Shown here: piece by piece, positions 47,347 through 60,636 of the stretch
Numbering within the stretch: position 1 is the first letter of the stretch
Layout: every line of letters starts with the position of its first letter
From: Streptomyces sp. ISL-94
GTDB lineage: Bacteria > Actinomycetota > Actinomycetes > Streptomycetales > Streptomycetaceae
Direction: 5' to 3'
DNA: 64,000 nucleotides
Assembly (NCBI RefSeq): GCF_018614075.1
Contig: NZ_JAGGOZ010000034.1
Span: 1-64,000 of the forward strand
Notes under the pieces: model-generated
The model's input: the letters and a program-made list of their open reading frames with translations, nothing else
Databases searched by the model: none
What the model was told of the DNA's origin: nothing
Position numbers and translations under genes: made by a program

Positions 47347-48222
47347 ATGCGTGGAATTCTCTTGGCCGGTGGCACCGGATCACGACTCTGGCCGTTGACC
47401 CGGGCAGTCTCGAAGCAGCTGCTGCCCGTCTTCGACAAGCCGATGATCTACTACCCCCTCTCCACCCTGGTGATGGCGGGGATCAGCGAGATCCTGATCA
47501 TCACCACCCCGGAGGACCGCGACCAGTTCGAGCGGCTGCTCGGCGACGGTTCCCAGTTCGGCCTGCGCCTGGAGTACGCCGTCCAGGAGCGCCCCGAGGG
47601 CATCGCCCAGGCCTTCGTGCTCGGCGCCGACTTCATCGGCGACGAGTCCGTCGCGCTGATCCTCGGCGACAACATCTTCCACGGCAGCGGCCTCGGCACC
47701 CGCCTCGCCCAGCACACCGACTCCAAGGGCGGCCGGGTCTTCGCGTACCCGGTGGCCGACCCGACCGCCTACGGCGTGGTCGAGTTCGACGAGAAGGGCC
47801 AGGCCATCTCCATCGAGGAGAAGCCGGTCAAGCCCAAGTCCCGCTACGCGGTGCCGGGCCTCTACTTCTACGACAACCAGGTCGTCGAGATAGCCCGAGG
47901 GCTGAAGCCCAGCGCCCGCGGCGAGTTGGAGATCACCGCCGTCAACGACGCATACCTCCAGGCCGGCGAGCTCAACGTCACCATCCTCGACCGCGGTACC
48001 GCCTGGCTGGACACCGGCACCTTCGTATCGATGGTGCAGGCCTCCGAGTTCGTCCGCGTGATCGAGGAGCGCCAGGGCTTCAAGATCGGCTGCATCGAGG
48101 AGGCGGCCTGGCGGGCCGGCCTGATCGACTCCGCGCAGCTGCGCGCGCTCGCCGAGCCCCTCACCAAGAGCGGTTACGGCGACTACCTGCTGACCCTGCT
48201 CGACGAGGAGGCCGCGCGATGA
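47347..48222 (+). CDS. rfbA: Glucose-1-phosphate thymidylyltransferase
   Basis: 291 aa. [20 protein letters not shown] (nucleotide loop), [20 protein letters not shown] and [11 protein letters not shown] are standard. Makes dTDP-glucose. Coupled to rfbC (ATGA). Confidence 0.97.
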   Translation: MRGILLAGGTGSRLWPLTRAVSKQLLPVFDKPMIYYPLSTLVMAGISEILIITTPEDRDQFERLLGDGSQFGLRLEYAVQERPEGIAQAFVLGADFIGDESVALILGDNIFHGSGLGTRLAQHTDSKGGRVFAYPVADPTAYGVVEFDEKGQAISIEEKPVKPKSRYAVPGLYFYDNQVVEIARGLKPSARGELEITAVNDAYLQAGELNVTILDRGTAWLDTGTFVSMVQASEFVRVIEERQGFKIGCIEEAAWRAGLIDSAQLRALAEPLTKSGYGDYLLTLLDEEAAR

Positions 48223-48818
48223 AGTTCCGCGAGCTCTCCATCGAGGGCGCCTTCGAGGTCACCCCGCAGCTGCACGGGGACCCGCGCGGCCTGTTCACCG
48301 AGTGGTACCGCTTCGACCGGCTCGCCGAGGTGGTCGGCCACCCGCTGAACCTGGCGCAGGCGAACCTCTCCGTCTCCTCCGCCGGCGTGGTCCGCGGCAT
48401 CCACTTCGCCGACGTACCGCGCGGCCAGGCCAAGTACGTGACCTGCGTACGCGGCGCCGTGCTCGACGTCATCGTCGACCTGCGGGTCGGCTCCCCCACG
48501 TTCGGCACGTGGGAAGGCGTCCGCCTCGACGACGTGGACCGCCGGGCCGTCTACATCCCCGAGGGCCTGGGCCACGGGTTCTGCGCGCTGAGCGACGACG
48601 CGACGCTGTCGTACCTCTGCTCGGAGACGTACAACCCGACCGGTGAGCACTCGGTCCACCCCCTCGACCCCGACCTGGGCATCGAGTGGCCGGCCGACGT
48701 CCCGCTGCTGTCCGCCCGCGACGAGGCCGCCCCGTCGCTGGCCGACGCCATCGCGTCCGGGCTGCTGCCGGACTACGCCGTCTGCAAGGAGTTCACCGAG
48801 TCGCTCCGCGCGAGCTGA
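48219..48818 (+). CDS. rfbC: dTDP-4-dehydrorhamnose 3,5-epimerase
   Basis: 199-aa cupin. [30 protein letters not shown] (catalytic His), [16 protein letters not shown] and [13 protein letters not shown] are present. Completes the four-enzyme rhamnose pathway with rfbA, rfbB and rfbD. Confidence 0.95.
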   Translation: MKFRELSIEGAFEVTPQLHGDPRGLFTEWYRFDRLAEVVGHPLNLAQANLSVSSAGVVRGIHFADVPRGQAKYVTCVRGAVLDVIVDLRVGSPTFGTWEGVRLDDVDRRAVYIPEGLGHGFCALSDDATLSYLCSETYNPTGEHSVHPLDPDLGIEWPADVPLLSARDEAAPSLADAIASGLLPDYAVCKEFTESLRAS

Positions 48819-48831
48819 CCGGCCGCAGTCA

Positions 48832-48873
48832 CGACAGGAGGGCCGCACCCGAAAGGGTGCGGCCCTCCTGTCG
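48832..48873 (+). terminator. Terminator of rfbAC
   Basis: 19-bp perfect stem around a GAAA tetraloop (CGACAGGAGGGCCGCACCC / complement). Confidence 0.9.
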
Positions 48874-48898
48874 TTCGCCGTTCGCTCCCCGCCACGCC

Positions 48899-48942
48899 GA
48901 AGGGCCCCGCCCCACCGCCGGAGCGGTGGGACGGGGCCCTTC
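48899..48942 (-). terminator. Terminator of tuf / str operon
   Basis: Stem GAAGGGCCCCG-CCCACCGC / GCGGTGGG-CGGGGCCCTTC with one bulged base, 49 nt after the tuf stop on the minus strand. Confidence 0.88.
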
Positions 48943-48990
48943 AGTGCAACTTGGTGCTCGCTGAACGAGCTACCAGGTCAGAGCACGAAA

Positions 48991-50184
<1,194 letters not shown>

Positions 50185-50265
50185 GGGGGTCCTCCTGGAG
50201 AGTGGTTCTGGTACGCCTTACAGATCGGCGCCAGGTGATCTTTGCTGGAAAGCCGGCCGGTCCCC

Positions 50266-50294
50266 GGGGCAACGGGAGTGGTTCCTGTTGCCCC
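50266..50294 (-). other. Hairpin in the fusA-tuf gap
   Basis: 8-bp stem GGGGCAAC / GTTGCCCC with a 13-nt loop. A candidate attenuator or processing site for tuf mRNA. Confidence 0.55.
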
Positions 50295-50336
50295 AGAGGC
50301 TGCCGGTGACAAGCCTAAAGCGTGTACTCGGAAGAG

Positions 50337-52469
50337 TTACTCGCCCTTGGCCTTCGCGATGATCTCCTCAGCGACGTTCCGGGGAACCTCGGCGTAGGAG
50401 TCGAACTGCATCGAGTAGCTGGCGCGACCCGAGGTCTTGCTGCGGAGGTCTCCGACGTAGCCGAACATCTCCGAAAGAGGCACGAGGCCCTTCACGACGC
50501 GAGCGCCGTGACGCTCCTCCATGGCCTGGATCTGGCCACGGCGGGAGTTGATGTCGCCGATGACGTCACCCATGTAGTCCTCGGGCGTGGTGACCTCTAC
50601 GGCCATCATCGGCTCAAGGAGCACGGGAGAAGCCTTGCGCGCGGCCTCCTTGAAGGCCTGCGAACCGGCGATCTTGAACGCGAGCTCGGAGGAGTCGACC
50701 TCGTGGTAGCCGCCGTCGAGAAGCGTGACGCGAACGCCCGTCATCTCGTAGCCGGCCAGGATGCCGAACTGCATGGCCTCCTGCGCACCGGCGTCGACCG
50801 AAGGGATGTACTCCTTCGGCACGCGGCCACCGGTGACCTTGTTCACGAACTCGTACGCCGGACCGTCGGTCTCGGTGATGGGCTCGATCGCGATCTGCAC
50901 CTTGGCGAACTGACCGGTACCACCGGTCTGCTTCTTGTGGGTGTAGTCGTGACGCTCGACGGCCTTGCGGATCGTCTCGCGGTAGGCCACCTGCGGCTTG
51001 CCGACGTTGGCCTCGACCTTGAACTCGCGCTTCATACGGTCGACCAGCACCTCGAGGTGCAGCTCGCCCATACCGCCGAGGATGGTCTGGCCCGTCTCCT
51101 CGTCCGAGTGAACGTGGAAGGAGGGGTCCTCCTCCGCGAGACGCTGGATGGCAACACCCAGCTTCTCCTGGTCACCCTTGGACTTGGGCTCGATGGCGAC
51201 CTGGATGACCGGAGCCGGGAAGTCCATGGACTCCAGGATCACGGGGCTCTTGTCGTCACACAGCGTCTCACCGGTGGTGGTCTGCTTCAGGCCCATGACG
51301 GCGACGATGTCACCGGCGCCCACCGCGGCGATCTCTTCACGCTTGTTGGCGTGCATGCGATAGATCTTGCCGATGCGCTCCTTCTTGCCCTTGACGGAGT
51401 TCAGCACCGCAGTGCCGGCCTCCAGGCGGCCCGAGTAAACCCGGACGAAGGTGAGCTTGCCGAGGTGCGGGTCACTCATGATCTTGAACGCCAGAGCCGC
51501 GAGCGGCTCCTCGTCGGAAGGCTTGCGCTTCACGACAACCTCGGCGTCGCGGACGTCGTGGCCCTCGATGGCCTCGATGTCCAGCGGCGACGGCAGGTAG
51601 CGGACGACGGCGTCGAGCAGGGGCTGAACACCCTTGTTCTTGAACGCCGTGCCACAGAACACCGCAGTGATCGTGGGCTCGCCCTTGCCCTTGCCGGAGT
51701 TCAGGATGATGCGACGGACGGCGGCGTGCAGCTGCTCCACGGACGGCTCGTCGCCGTTCAGGAAGAGCTCCATGATCTCGTCGTCGTTCTCGGCGACGGT
51801 CTCGACCAGCTTGCCGCGCCACTCTTCAGCAGCCTCGGTGTGCGTGTCGGGGATGTCGACGATGTCGTACATCTCGCCCTTGGTCGCCTCGGCGGACCAG
51901 ACGAACGCCTTCATGGTGACCAGGTCGACAACGCCCTGGAAGTCCATCTCGGCACCGATGGGGAGCTGCATGACGATCGGAACCGCACCGAGGCGGTCCT
52001 TGATCATGTCGACACAGCGGTGGAACTCGGCGCCGGTGCGGTCCAGCTTGTTGACGAAGCAGATGCGGGGCACGCCGTAACGGTCGGCCTGACGCCAGAC
52101 CGTCTCGGACTGCGGCTCCACACCGGCGACACCGTCGAACACGGTGACGGCGCCGTCGAGGACGCGGAGCGAACGCTCCACCTCGACGGTGAAGTCGACG
52201 TGACCCGGGGTGTCGATGATGTTGATGGTGTGGTCAACGTCTTCGAGCGGCCAGTGGCAGGTCGTAGCGGCAGACGTGATGGTGATACCACGCTCCTGCT
52301 CCTGCTCCATCCAGTCCATCGTGGCGGCGCCGTCGTGGACCTCACCGATCTTGTACGACACACCGGTGTAGAACAGGATGCGCTCGGTGGTGGTCGTCTT
52401 GCCCGCGTCGATGTGGGCCATGATCCCGATGTTGCGGACCTTGGCCAGGTCAAGCGAAGTGGTAGCCAT
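50337..52469 (-). CDS. fusA: Elongation factor G
   Basis: 710 aa. G1 [16 protein letters not shown]3 [16 protein letters not shown]4 [12 protein letters not shown]; domain IV begins around the ARETIRK-like block [15 protein letters not shown], and the C-terminus has the five-domain length. Binds between rpsG and tuf in the str operon. Confidence 0.98.
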   Translation of the reverse strand: MATTSLDLAKVRNIGIMAHIDAGKTTTTERILFYTGVSYKIGEVHDGAATMDWMEQEQERGITITSAATTCHWPLEDVDHTINIIDTPGHVDFTVEVERSLRVLDGAVTVFDGVAGVEPQSETVWRQADRYGVPRICFVNKLDRTGAEFHRCVDMIKDRLGAVPIVMQLPIGAEMDFQGVVDLVTMKAFVWSAEATKGEMYDIVDIPDTHTEAAEEWRGKLVETVAENDDEIMELFLNGDEPSVEQLHAAVRRIILNSGKGKGEPTITAVFCGTAFKNKGVQPLLDAVVRYLPSPLDIEAIEGHDVRDAEVVVKRKPSDEEPLAALAFKIMSDPHLGKLTFVRVYSGRLEAGTAVLNSVKGKKERIGKIYRMHANKREEIAAVGAGDIVAVMGLKQTTTGETLCDDKSPVILESMDFPAPVIQVAIEPKSKGDQEKLGVAIQRLAEEDPSFHVHSDEETGQTILGGMGELHLEVLVDRMKREFKVEANVGKPQVAYRETIRKAVERHDYTHKKQTGGTGQFAKVQIAIEPITETDGPAYEFVNKVTGGRVPKEYIPSVDAGAQEAMQFGILAGYEMTGVRVTLLDGGYHEVDSSELAFKIAGSQAFKEAARKASPVLLEPMMAVEVTTPEDYMGDVIGDINSRRGQIQAMEERHGARVVKGLVPLSEMFGYVGDLRSKTSGRASYSMQFDSYAEVPRNVAEEIIAKAKGE

Positions 52470-52508
52470 AAGGCTTCGGTCTTCTCTCGGTCTCGATGTG
52501 GGGTGGGA

Positions 52509-52979
52509 CTACCAGCGGTAGTGCGCGAAGGCCTTGTTGGACTCGGCCATCTTGTGCGTGTCCTCACGCTTCTTGACGGCCGCACCGAGGCCGTTCGAGG
52601 CGTCGAGGAGCTCGTTCATGAGGCGCTCGGTCATGGTCTTCTCGCGGCGGGCGCGGGAGTAACCCACGACCCAGCGCAGCGCGAGGGTCGCGGCACGACC
52701 GGGCTTGACCTCGATCGGCACCTGGTAGGTGGCGCCACCGACGCGGCGGGACTTGACCTCGAGCGACGGCTTGACGTTCTCCAGCGCGCGCTTCAGCGTG
52801 ATGACCGGGTCAGCGCCGGTCTTCTCGCGGAGGCCTTCCATGGCGCCGTAAACGATGCGCTCGGCGGTGGAGCGCTTGCCGTTCAGGAGGATCTTGTTGA
52901 TGAGCGAGGTCACCAGAGGAGATGCGTAGACCGGGTCGATGATGACCGGGCGCTTCGGGGCGGGGCCCTTACGAGGCAT
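52509..52979 (-). CDS. rpsG: 30S ribosomal protein uS7
   Basis: 156 aa: [45 protein letters not shown] end. uS7 is the str-operon repressor in E. coli; the regulatory site there is between rpsL and rpsG, but here only two bases separate the frames. Confidence 0.98.
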   Translation of the reverse strand: MPRKGPAPKRPVIIDPVYASPLVTSLINKILLNGKRSTAERIVYGAMEGLREKTGADPVITLKRALENVKPSLEVKSRRVGGATYQVPIEVKPGRAATLALRWVVGYSRARREKTMTERLMNELLDASNGLGAAVKKREDTHKMAESNKAFAHYRW

Positions 52980-52981
52980 TC

Positions 52982-53353
52982 TTACTTCTCCTTCTTGGCG
53001 CCGTAGCGGCTGCGGGCCTGCTTGCGGTTCTTGACAGCCTGGGTGTCAAGCGCACCGCGGATGATCTTGTAACGAACACCCGGCAGGTCCTTCACACGGC
53101 CACCACGCACGAGCACGATCGAGTGCTCCTGCAGGTTGTGTCCCTCACCCGGAATGTAAGCGGTGACCTCGATGCCAGAGGTCAGACGCACACGCGCGAC
53201 CTTACGCAGCGCCGAGTTCGGCTTCTTCGGGGTGGTCGTGAACACTCGCGTGCAGACGCCGCGACGCTGGGGCGAAGCCTCAAGCGCGGGAGTCTTTGTC
53301 TTCTCGACCTTGTCCTGCCGGCCCTTACGGACCAGCTGCTGGATCGTAGGCAC
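52982..53353 (-). CDS. rpsL: 30S ribosomal protein uS12
   Basis: 123 aa: [20 protein letters not shown] start, [40 protein letters not shown]. Lys43 and Lys88 are wild type, so no streptomycin-resistance change. The GTG has GGAGAA upstream. The open frame further upstream covers the leader and is not coding. Confidence 0.98.
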   Translation of the reverse strand: MPTIQQLVRKGRQDKVEKTKTPALEASPQRRGVCTRVFTTTPKKPNSALRKVARVRLTSGIEVTAYIPGEGHNLQEHSIVLVRGGRVKDLPGVRYKIIRGALDTQAVKNRKQARSRYGAKKEK

Positions 53354-53403
53354 TACTTCTCCGGTTTCTGTGTGCCGTGTAGTGAAGCTAACCTGGAACT
53401 TTG

Positions 53404-53428
53404 CCGACCCACGCGGTCGGGTGTGTCG
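53404..53428 (-). other. Leader element shared with rpsJ (copy 2)
   Basis: Identical to the rpsJ copy (36424-36448) at 24 of 25 positions, with the CCGACC-GCGTG-GGTCGG hairpin intact. It starts about 110 nt after the predicted transcription start and ends 50 nt before the rpsL GTG. Confidence 0.8.
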
Positions 53429-53544
53429 GATCCGGCGGACCTCCGCGCAAGCACGGAAACGCATGGATCGCGGCGGCCGGCTCGGCTCACATGCGGTTGA
53501 TGGACACGCACAGGAGCCTAGGCACACCCCAGGCACAAGGTCAG

Positions 53545-53573
53545 AGCGTACCTACCTCACAGAGGTAGGTCAA
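53545..53573 (-). promoter_or_regulatory. str operon (rpsL) promoter with palindromic spacer
   Basis: TTGACC, 17-bp spacer, TACGCT on the minus strand. The spacer and hexamer edges form a perfect inverted repeat ACCTACCTC-TGT-GAGGTAGGT (53550-53570). Confidence 0.72.
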
Positions 53574-53680
53574 AACAAATGCCCAGCACGAAAACACACC
53601 GGGCGCAAGTGGTAGCACCCGACCGCGGCCGTGCCGGTCGGGCCGCGGGACTGCGCGATCAGTCCTGTGCCCGGCGCCGC

Positions 53681-53739
53681 GGCTCCGCGGCGGCCGGCTC
53701 CGCGGCGGCCAAGGCTCCTCGGCGGCCGGCTCCTCGCCG
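53681..53739. repeat. 15-bp GC-rich tandem repeat
   Basis: Two identical ggctccgcggcggcc units followed by degenerate copies with ctcctcgg. It lies between the rpsL promoter and the YfhO gene and is probably non-coding. Confidence 0.75.
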
Positions 53740-53943
53740 GGGGCCGTGCCCGGCCTACAGGCCCTGCTGCCCGGCTGGCTCCGCACCGAGCAGCCGTACG
53801 ACGCCGACCGCGAGCTGCGCGTCCCCCTCGTCCGCGACCTGCCGCCGGCCACTCGCCCGTGTGACCGCGCCGGCGGCCGTCTCCGCGGTCGCCGTCACGG
53901 CGTGGCAGATCAGCGGCCGGTAACCCGCGGACTCATGGGCTTC

Positions 53944-53969
53944 GGGCGGCCCGCCCCGGCGGGCCGCCC
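53944..53969. other. Perfect 12-2-12 palindrome upstream of the YfhO gene
   Basis: GGGCGGCCCGCC / GGCGGGCCGCCC around CC. It stands just before TAAACT (53983-53988) and could be an operator or a terminator isolating the rpsL side. Confidence 0.5.
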
Positions 53970-54041
53970 CACCCCGGCGACCTAAACTGACGGCTGCCCG
54001 GGCGCGGGCGCCCGAGCCGTCGATCAGCAGGGAGCAGGACA

Positions 54042-56525
54042 TTGGGGACCGTGGCACCGGAGCAGACCACAGTCGACGCTCCTCCCCCCGATCAGGACCT
54101 GAGGCCGGCCCCCCGCCGCACCGCCGGCCGGCTGTACGGGCCCCTGCTGGCCTTCCTGATCACCTCGGCGGCCTTCTGCTCGGCCTGGGTGGCCCGCGGC
54201 ACCTTCCCCTTCGGCACCACCGGCCGGGCCGTCAACGACCAGGCCAACCAGTACGTGCCCTTCCACCGCGCGCTCTGGGACCTGGTCCACGGACAGGCCG
54301 CCGGCGACGTGCTCTTCAGCTGGCGCGGCGGCTTCGGCCAGCAGTTCCTCTCCGACTACTACACCTACCTGGGCAACCCCTTCTCGTGGCTGGCGGTCCT
54401 CGTCCCGCGCGCCCACGTCGACCTCGCCGTCTTCGCGGTCACCCCGATCACGATGGGCACCGCCGCCGCCGTGATGACGGTGTACCTCGGCAAGCTGCAC
54501 CCCGGCCCGTGGTGGCAGCGCGGGGTGCTCGGAGCCACGTACGGCCTGTGCGGCTGGGCGCTCAGCGACGCCTCGTACATCCCGATGTGGCTGTGGGGCC
54601 TGGTCGCCCTCCCGATGCTCGGCATCGCCGTCGAATGGTGCCTGCAGGAGCGCCGCTGGCCGGGCGCGGCCGTGCTGGTCGCGCTCGCCTGGTACGGGAA
54701 CTTCTACACCGCGATGATGGCCACGATGGCCGCCTGCATCCTGCTGGCCATCCGCCTGATCACCCGCGACATGACGGGCCGGCAGCGGCTGCGCGCCCTG
54801 TGGCGGGCGGCGACGGCCGCCGGGACCGGGATACTGCTCACCCTCCCCCTCCTCCTGCCGGCGTTCCTGTCCAGCGGCGCCGCGCAGCCCACCAAGGCCG
54901 CCGCCTTCGACCCCGTACGCATCGAGCTCTTCCTGGCGGGCATGCTCCCGGCCACCCACCTGTGGGGCGGCCGCCCGCGCCTGTACGTGGCCTCGCTGGG
55001 CCTGATCCTGGCCGGCAGCTTCCTCCTCAACACCGCGATCGCGAAGAGGACCCGCCTGGTGTGGGCGGCGGCGACGCTGCTCGTGGCCGTCTCCTTCCAG
55101 TTCCCGCCCACGCAGTACGCATGGCACGGGCTGGCGGTGCCGAACGGCAACCCGTACCGCGAGGCCTTCGTCTTCAGCGGCATGGTGGTGATCGTGGCCT
55201 GGCTGGCCCTGGCCAACCGCCCGCGCCCGCTCCACCTGGCCCTGGCCGCCGCCCTGCTGGTCGCGGCCACCTTCCTCCTGCGCCACACCAACGACTTCGG
55301 CGGCTGGACCTGGCCCGCCGTGCTCGGCGGCGGCGCGGTCTCCCTGCTCGCGCTCGTCCTGCTCTTCCTCGGGGAGGAGCGCCGCCGCCTGATCCCCCTC
55401 GCGGCCGTCCTCATGATCGGCGTCGTCTTCGCCGAGTCCGCGGTCGCCGCGGCCAACGCGGACGCCCGCCGGGCTCGCGAGCGCTGGGCGAAGCCGGCCG
55501 CCACCTCGAACCAGTCGATCGGCAACCACTTCGACGCCGTCCGGAGCGTGAGCGGCTGGCCCGCCTACCGGACCGACTCGGGCGCGCCGCAGACCTCGTA
55601 CAACGACGCCCTCGCCCTCCAGGCGGAGGGCCCGCAGTACTACAGCAGCTACCTCCCGGAGGCCACCTACCAGGCCCTCCAGCCCCTCGGCTACGGCTTC
55701 AAGAACGACGGCCGGACCTTCTTCGGCGCCGACAACCCGGTGCTCGACGCGATCTTCTCGATCGGCGCACGGGTCCGCCCGGGCACCGCCCCGCACACCT
55801 GGACCGGCTCGAAGTTCCCCGCCCCGCCCCTGGTCACGGTCCGCACGCAGGACTTCACATCCCCCCACCCGGCCGACAGCGTCTACGCCCACCAGGAGAC
55901 CGTGCTGGGCGCCACCGTCTACCAGGTCCCGCAGGTCACCCGCGGCGGCACCGCCTCCGAGCAGACGTACGCCGCCCAGTGCACCCCCGGCTCCGAGGCC
56001 TACTGGTACTCCCCCGCCCTCTACGGCACCCTCACCTCCGGCTCCACCCAGAAGCCCTTGGAGGACGTGATGACGGGGGTCACCCCCCTCGGCAAGGTCC
56101 CCGCCTCGGGCCAGGTCGACGTCACCGTGAAGACCCGCACCCAGGGCGCCACCGCCGGCGAGCACCCCCTCGGCTGCCTGAACCGCGCGGCCCTCGACCA
56201 GGCGGTGGCCCACCTGACCGCCACCGGCGCCACCGAGGTCAAGGCGGGCGGCCACACCATCGAGGCCACCCTCCCCCGGGCCGCCGCGGGCACGGCGGTC
56301 ATCTCCACGACCGCCGTCCCCGGCTGGCAGTGCACGGCGGGCTCCCGCACGAGCACCCCGGACAGCTTCCACGGCCTCCTCGCGGTCCCGCTGGCCCCGG
56401 GCACGGACAAGGTCTCCTGCACCTTCACCCCGAAGGGCCTCACGCCGGGCCTGGCGGGGGCCGCTCTCGGCCTGATGGTCCTCATCGGGGCCGCGGTGGC
56501 CTCGGTGCGGCGGCGGCGCGCCTGA
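54042..56525 (+). CDS. YfhO-family membrane protein
   Basis: 827 aa. About twelve transmembrane helices occupy residues ~30-480, with the GT-C-like motif VNDQANQYVPFHRALWDL (the acidic DQ in the first loop) and GGFGQQFLSDYYTYLGNPF. A large exported domain (~490-800) and a final helix with RRRRA complete the YfhO pattern. Family members glycosylate wall polymers such as lipoteichoic acids in other Gram-positives. Start TTG at 54042 with GGGAG seven bases upstream; GTG at 54051 is possible. It is the only plus-strand gene between rpsL and rpoC. Confidence 0.85.
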   Translation: MGTVAPEQTTVDAPPPDQDLRPAPRRTAGRLYGPLLAFLITSAAFCSAWVARGTFPFGTTGRAVNDQANQYVPFHRALWDLVHGQAAGDVLFSWRGGFGQQFLSDYYTYLGNPFSWLAVLVPRAHVDLAVFAVTPITMGTAAAVMTVYLGKLHPGPWWQRGVLGATYGLCGWALSDASYIPMWLWGLVALPMLGIAVEWCLQERRWPGAAVLVALAWYGNFYTAMMATMAACILLAIRLITRDMTGRQRLRALWRAATAAGTGILLTLPLLLPAFLSSGAAQPTKAAAFDPVRIELFLAGMLPATHLWGGRPRLYVASLGLILAGSFLLNTAIAKRTRLVWAAATLLVAVSFQFPPTQYAWHGLAVPNGNPYREAFVFSGMVVIVAWLALANRPRPLHLALAAALLVAATFLLRHTNDFGGWTWPAVLGGGAVSLLALVLLFLGEERRRLIPLAAVLMIGVVFAESAVAAANADARRARERWAKPAATSNQSIGNHFDAVRSVSGWPAYRTDSGAPQTSYNDALALQAEGPQYYSSYLPEATYQALQPLGYGFKNDGRTFFGADNPVLDAIFSIGARVRPGTAPHTWTGSKFPAPPLVTVRTQDFTSPHPADSVYAHQETVLGATVYQVPQVTRGGTASEQTYAAQCTPGSEAYWYSPALYGTLTSGSTQKPLEDVMTGVTPLGKVPASGQVDVTVKTRTQGATAGEHPLGCLNRAALDQAVAHLTATGATEVKAGGHTIEATLPRAAAGTAVISTTAVPGWQCTAGSRTSTPDSFHGLLAVPLAPGTDKVSCTFTPKGLTPGLAGAALGLMVLIGAAVASVRRRRA

Positions 56526-56586
56526 CCCGCCTCCGCCGCGACAGCCGAACGCCCCGTAGGGGAGACGGTTGCCCCGTGGGAACGAA

Positions 56587-56626
56587 GAAGCCCCCCGCCG
56601 CTCCTCTCGGAGCAGCGGGGGGCTTC
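56587..56626. terminator. Bidirectional terminator YfhO gene / rpoC
   Basis: GAAGCCCCCCGC-GCTCC / GGAGC-GCGGGGGGCTTC stem between the two convergent stops (56525 and 56640), with T-rich flanks on each side. Confidence 0.88.
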
Positions 56627-56639
56627 GTCTTACGAGCTC

Positions 56640-60539
<3,900 letters not shown>

Positions 60540-60636
60540 TGTGCGTCAATCCCTCTTTCGGGGTCGAGTCTCAATCATGGTCTGAACGGTCCCGGGGATG
60601 ACGGGGGGCTCTTGTCGGAGCCCCCCGTCAGGCCCG

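Larger units (their letters stand above)
53354..54041. other. rpsL / YfhO divergent region
   Basis: 688 bp without a supported gene. It contains the rpsL leader with the shared 25-bp element (53404-53428), the rpsL promoter (53545-53573), four degenerate 15-bp GC-rich repeats (53681-53739), a 12-2-12 perfect palindrome GGGCGGCCCGCC (53944-53969) and a TAAACT -10-like hexamer (53983-53988) for the plus-strand gene. Short open frames in 53579-53985 have no homology or conserved start. Confidence 0.7.

Noticed and set aside
46292..47383. N-terminal extension of the rfbD frame across rfbB
   Set aside because: The SDR fold begins at MATRWLVTG; the rest is a shadow of rfbB.
36814..48818. Island considered as a genomic island with integrase or transposase
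   Set aside because: No integrase, transposase, tRNA, att-like direct repeat or composition break was seen; genes are well coupled and GC is like the rest.
50312..50340. Separate promoter for tuf after fusA (TAGGCT)
   Set aside because: Only the -10 is convincing; the -35 position reads GTAACT and coincides with the fusA stop. Kept as a remark under tuf, not as a feature.
50322..53006. Long plus-strand open frame opposite fusA and rpsG
   Set aside because: Antisense shadow of certain genes.
53100..53240. Possible streptomycin-resistance change in rpsL
   Set aside because: Lys43 and Lys88 are both wild type.
53579..53985. Several short overlapping plus-strand open frames (e.g. a frame containing LQALLPGWLRTEQPYDADREL) between rpsL and the YfhO gene
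   Set aside because: No convincing ribosome-binding site, no recognisable family and overlap with tandem repeats; a frameshifted gene remnant is possible but unsupported.
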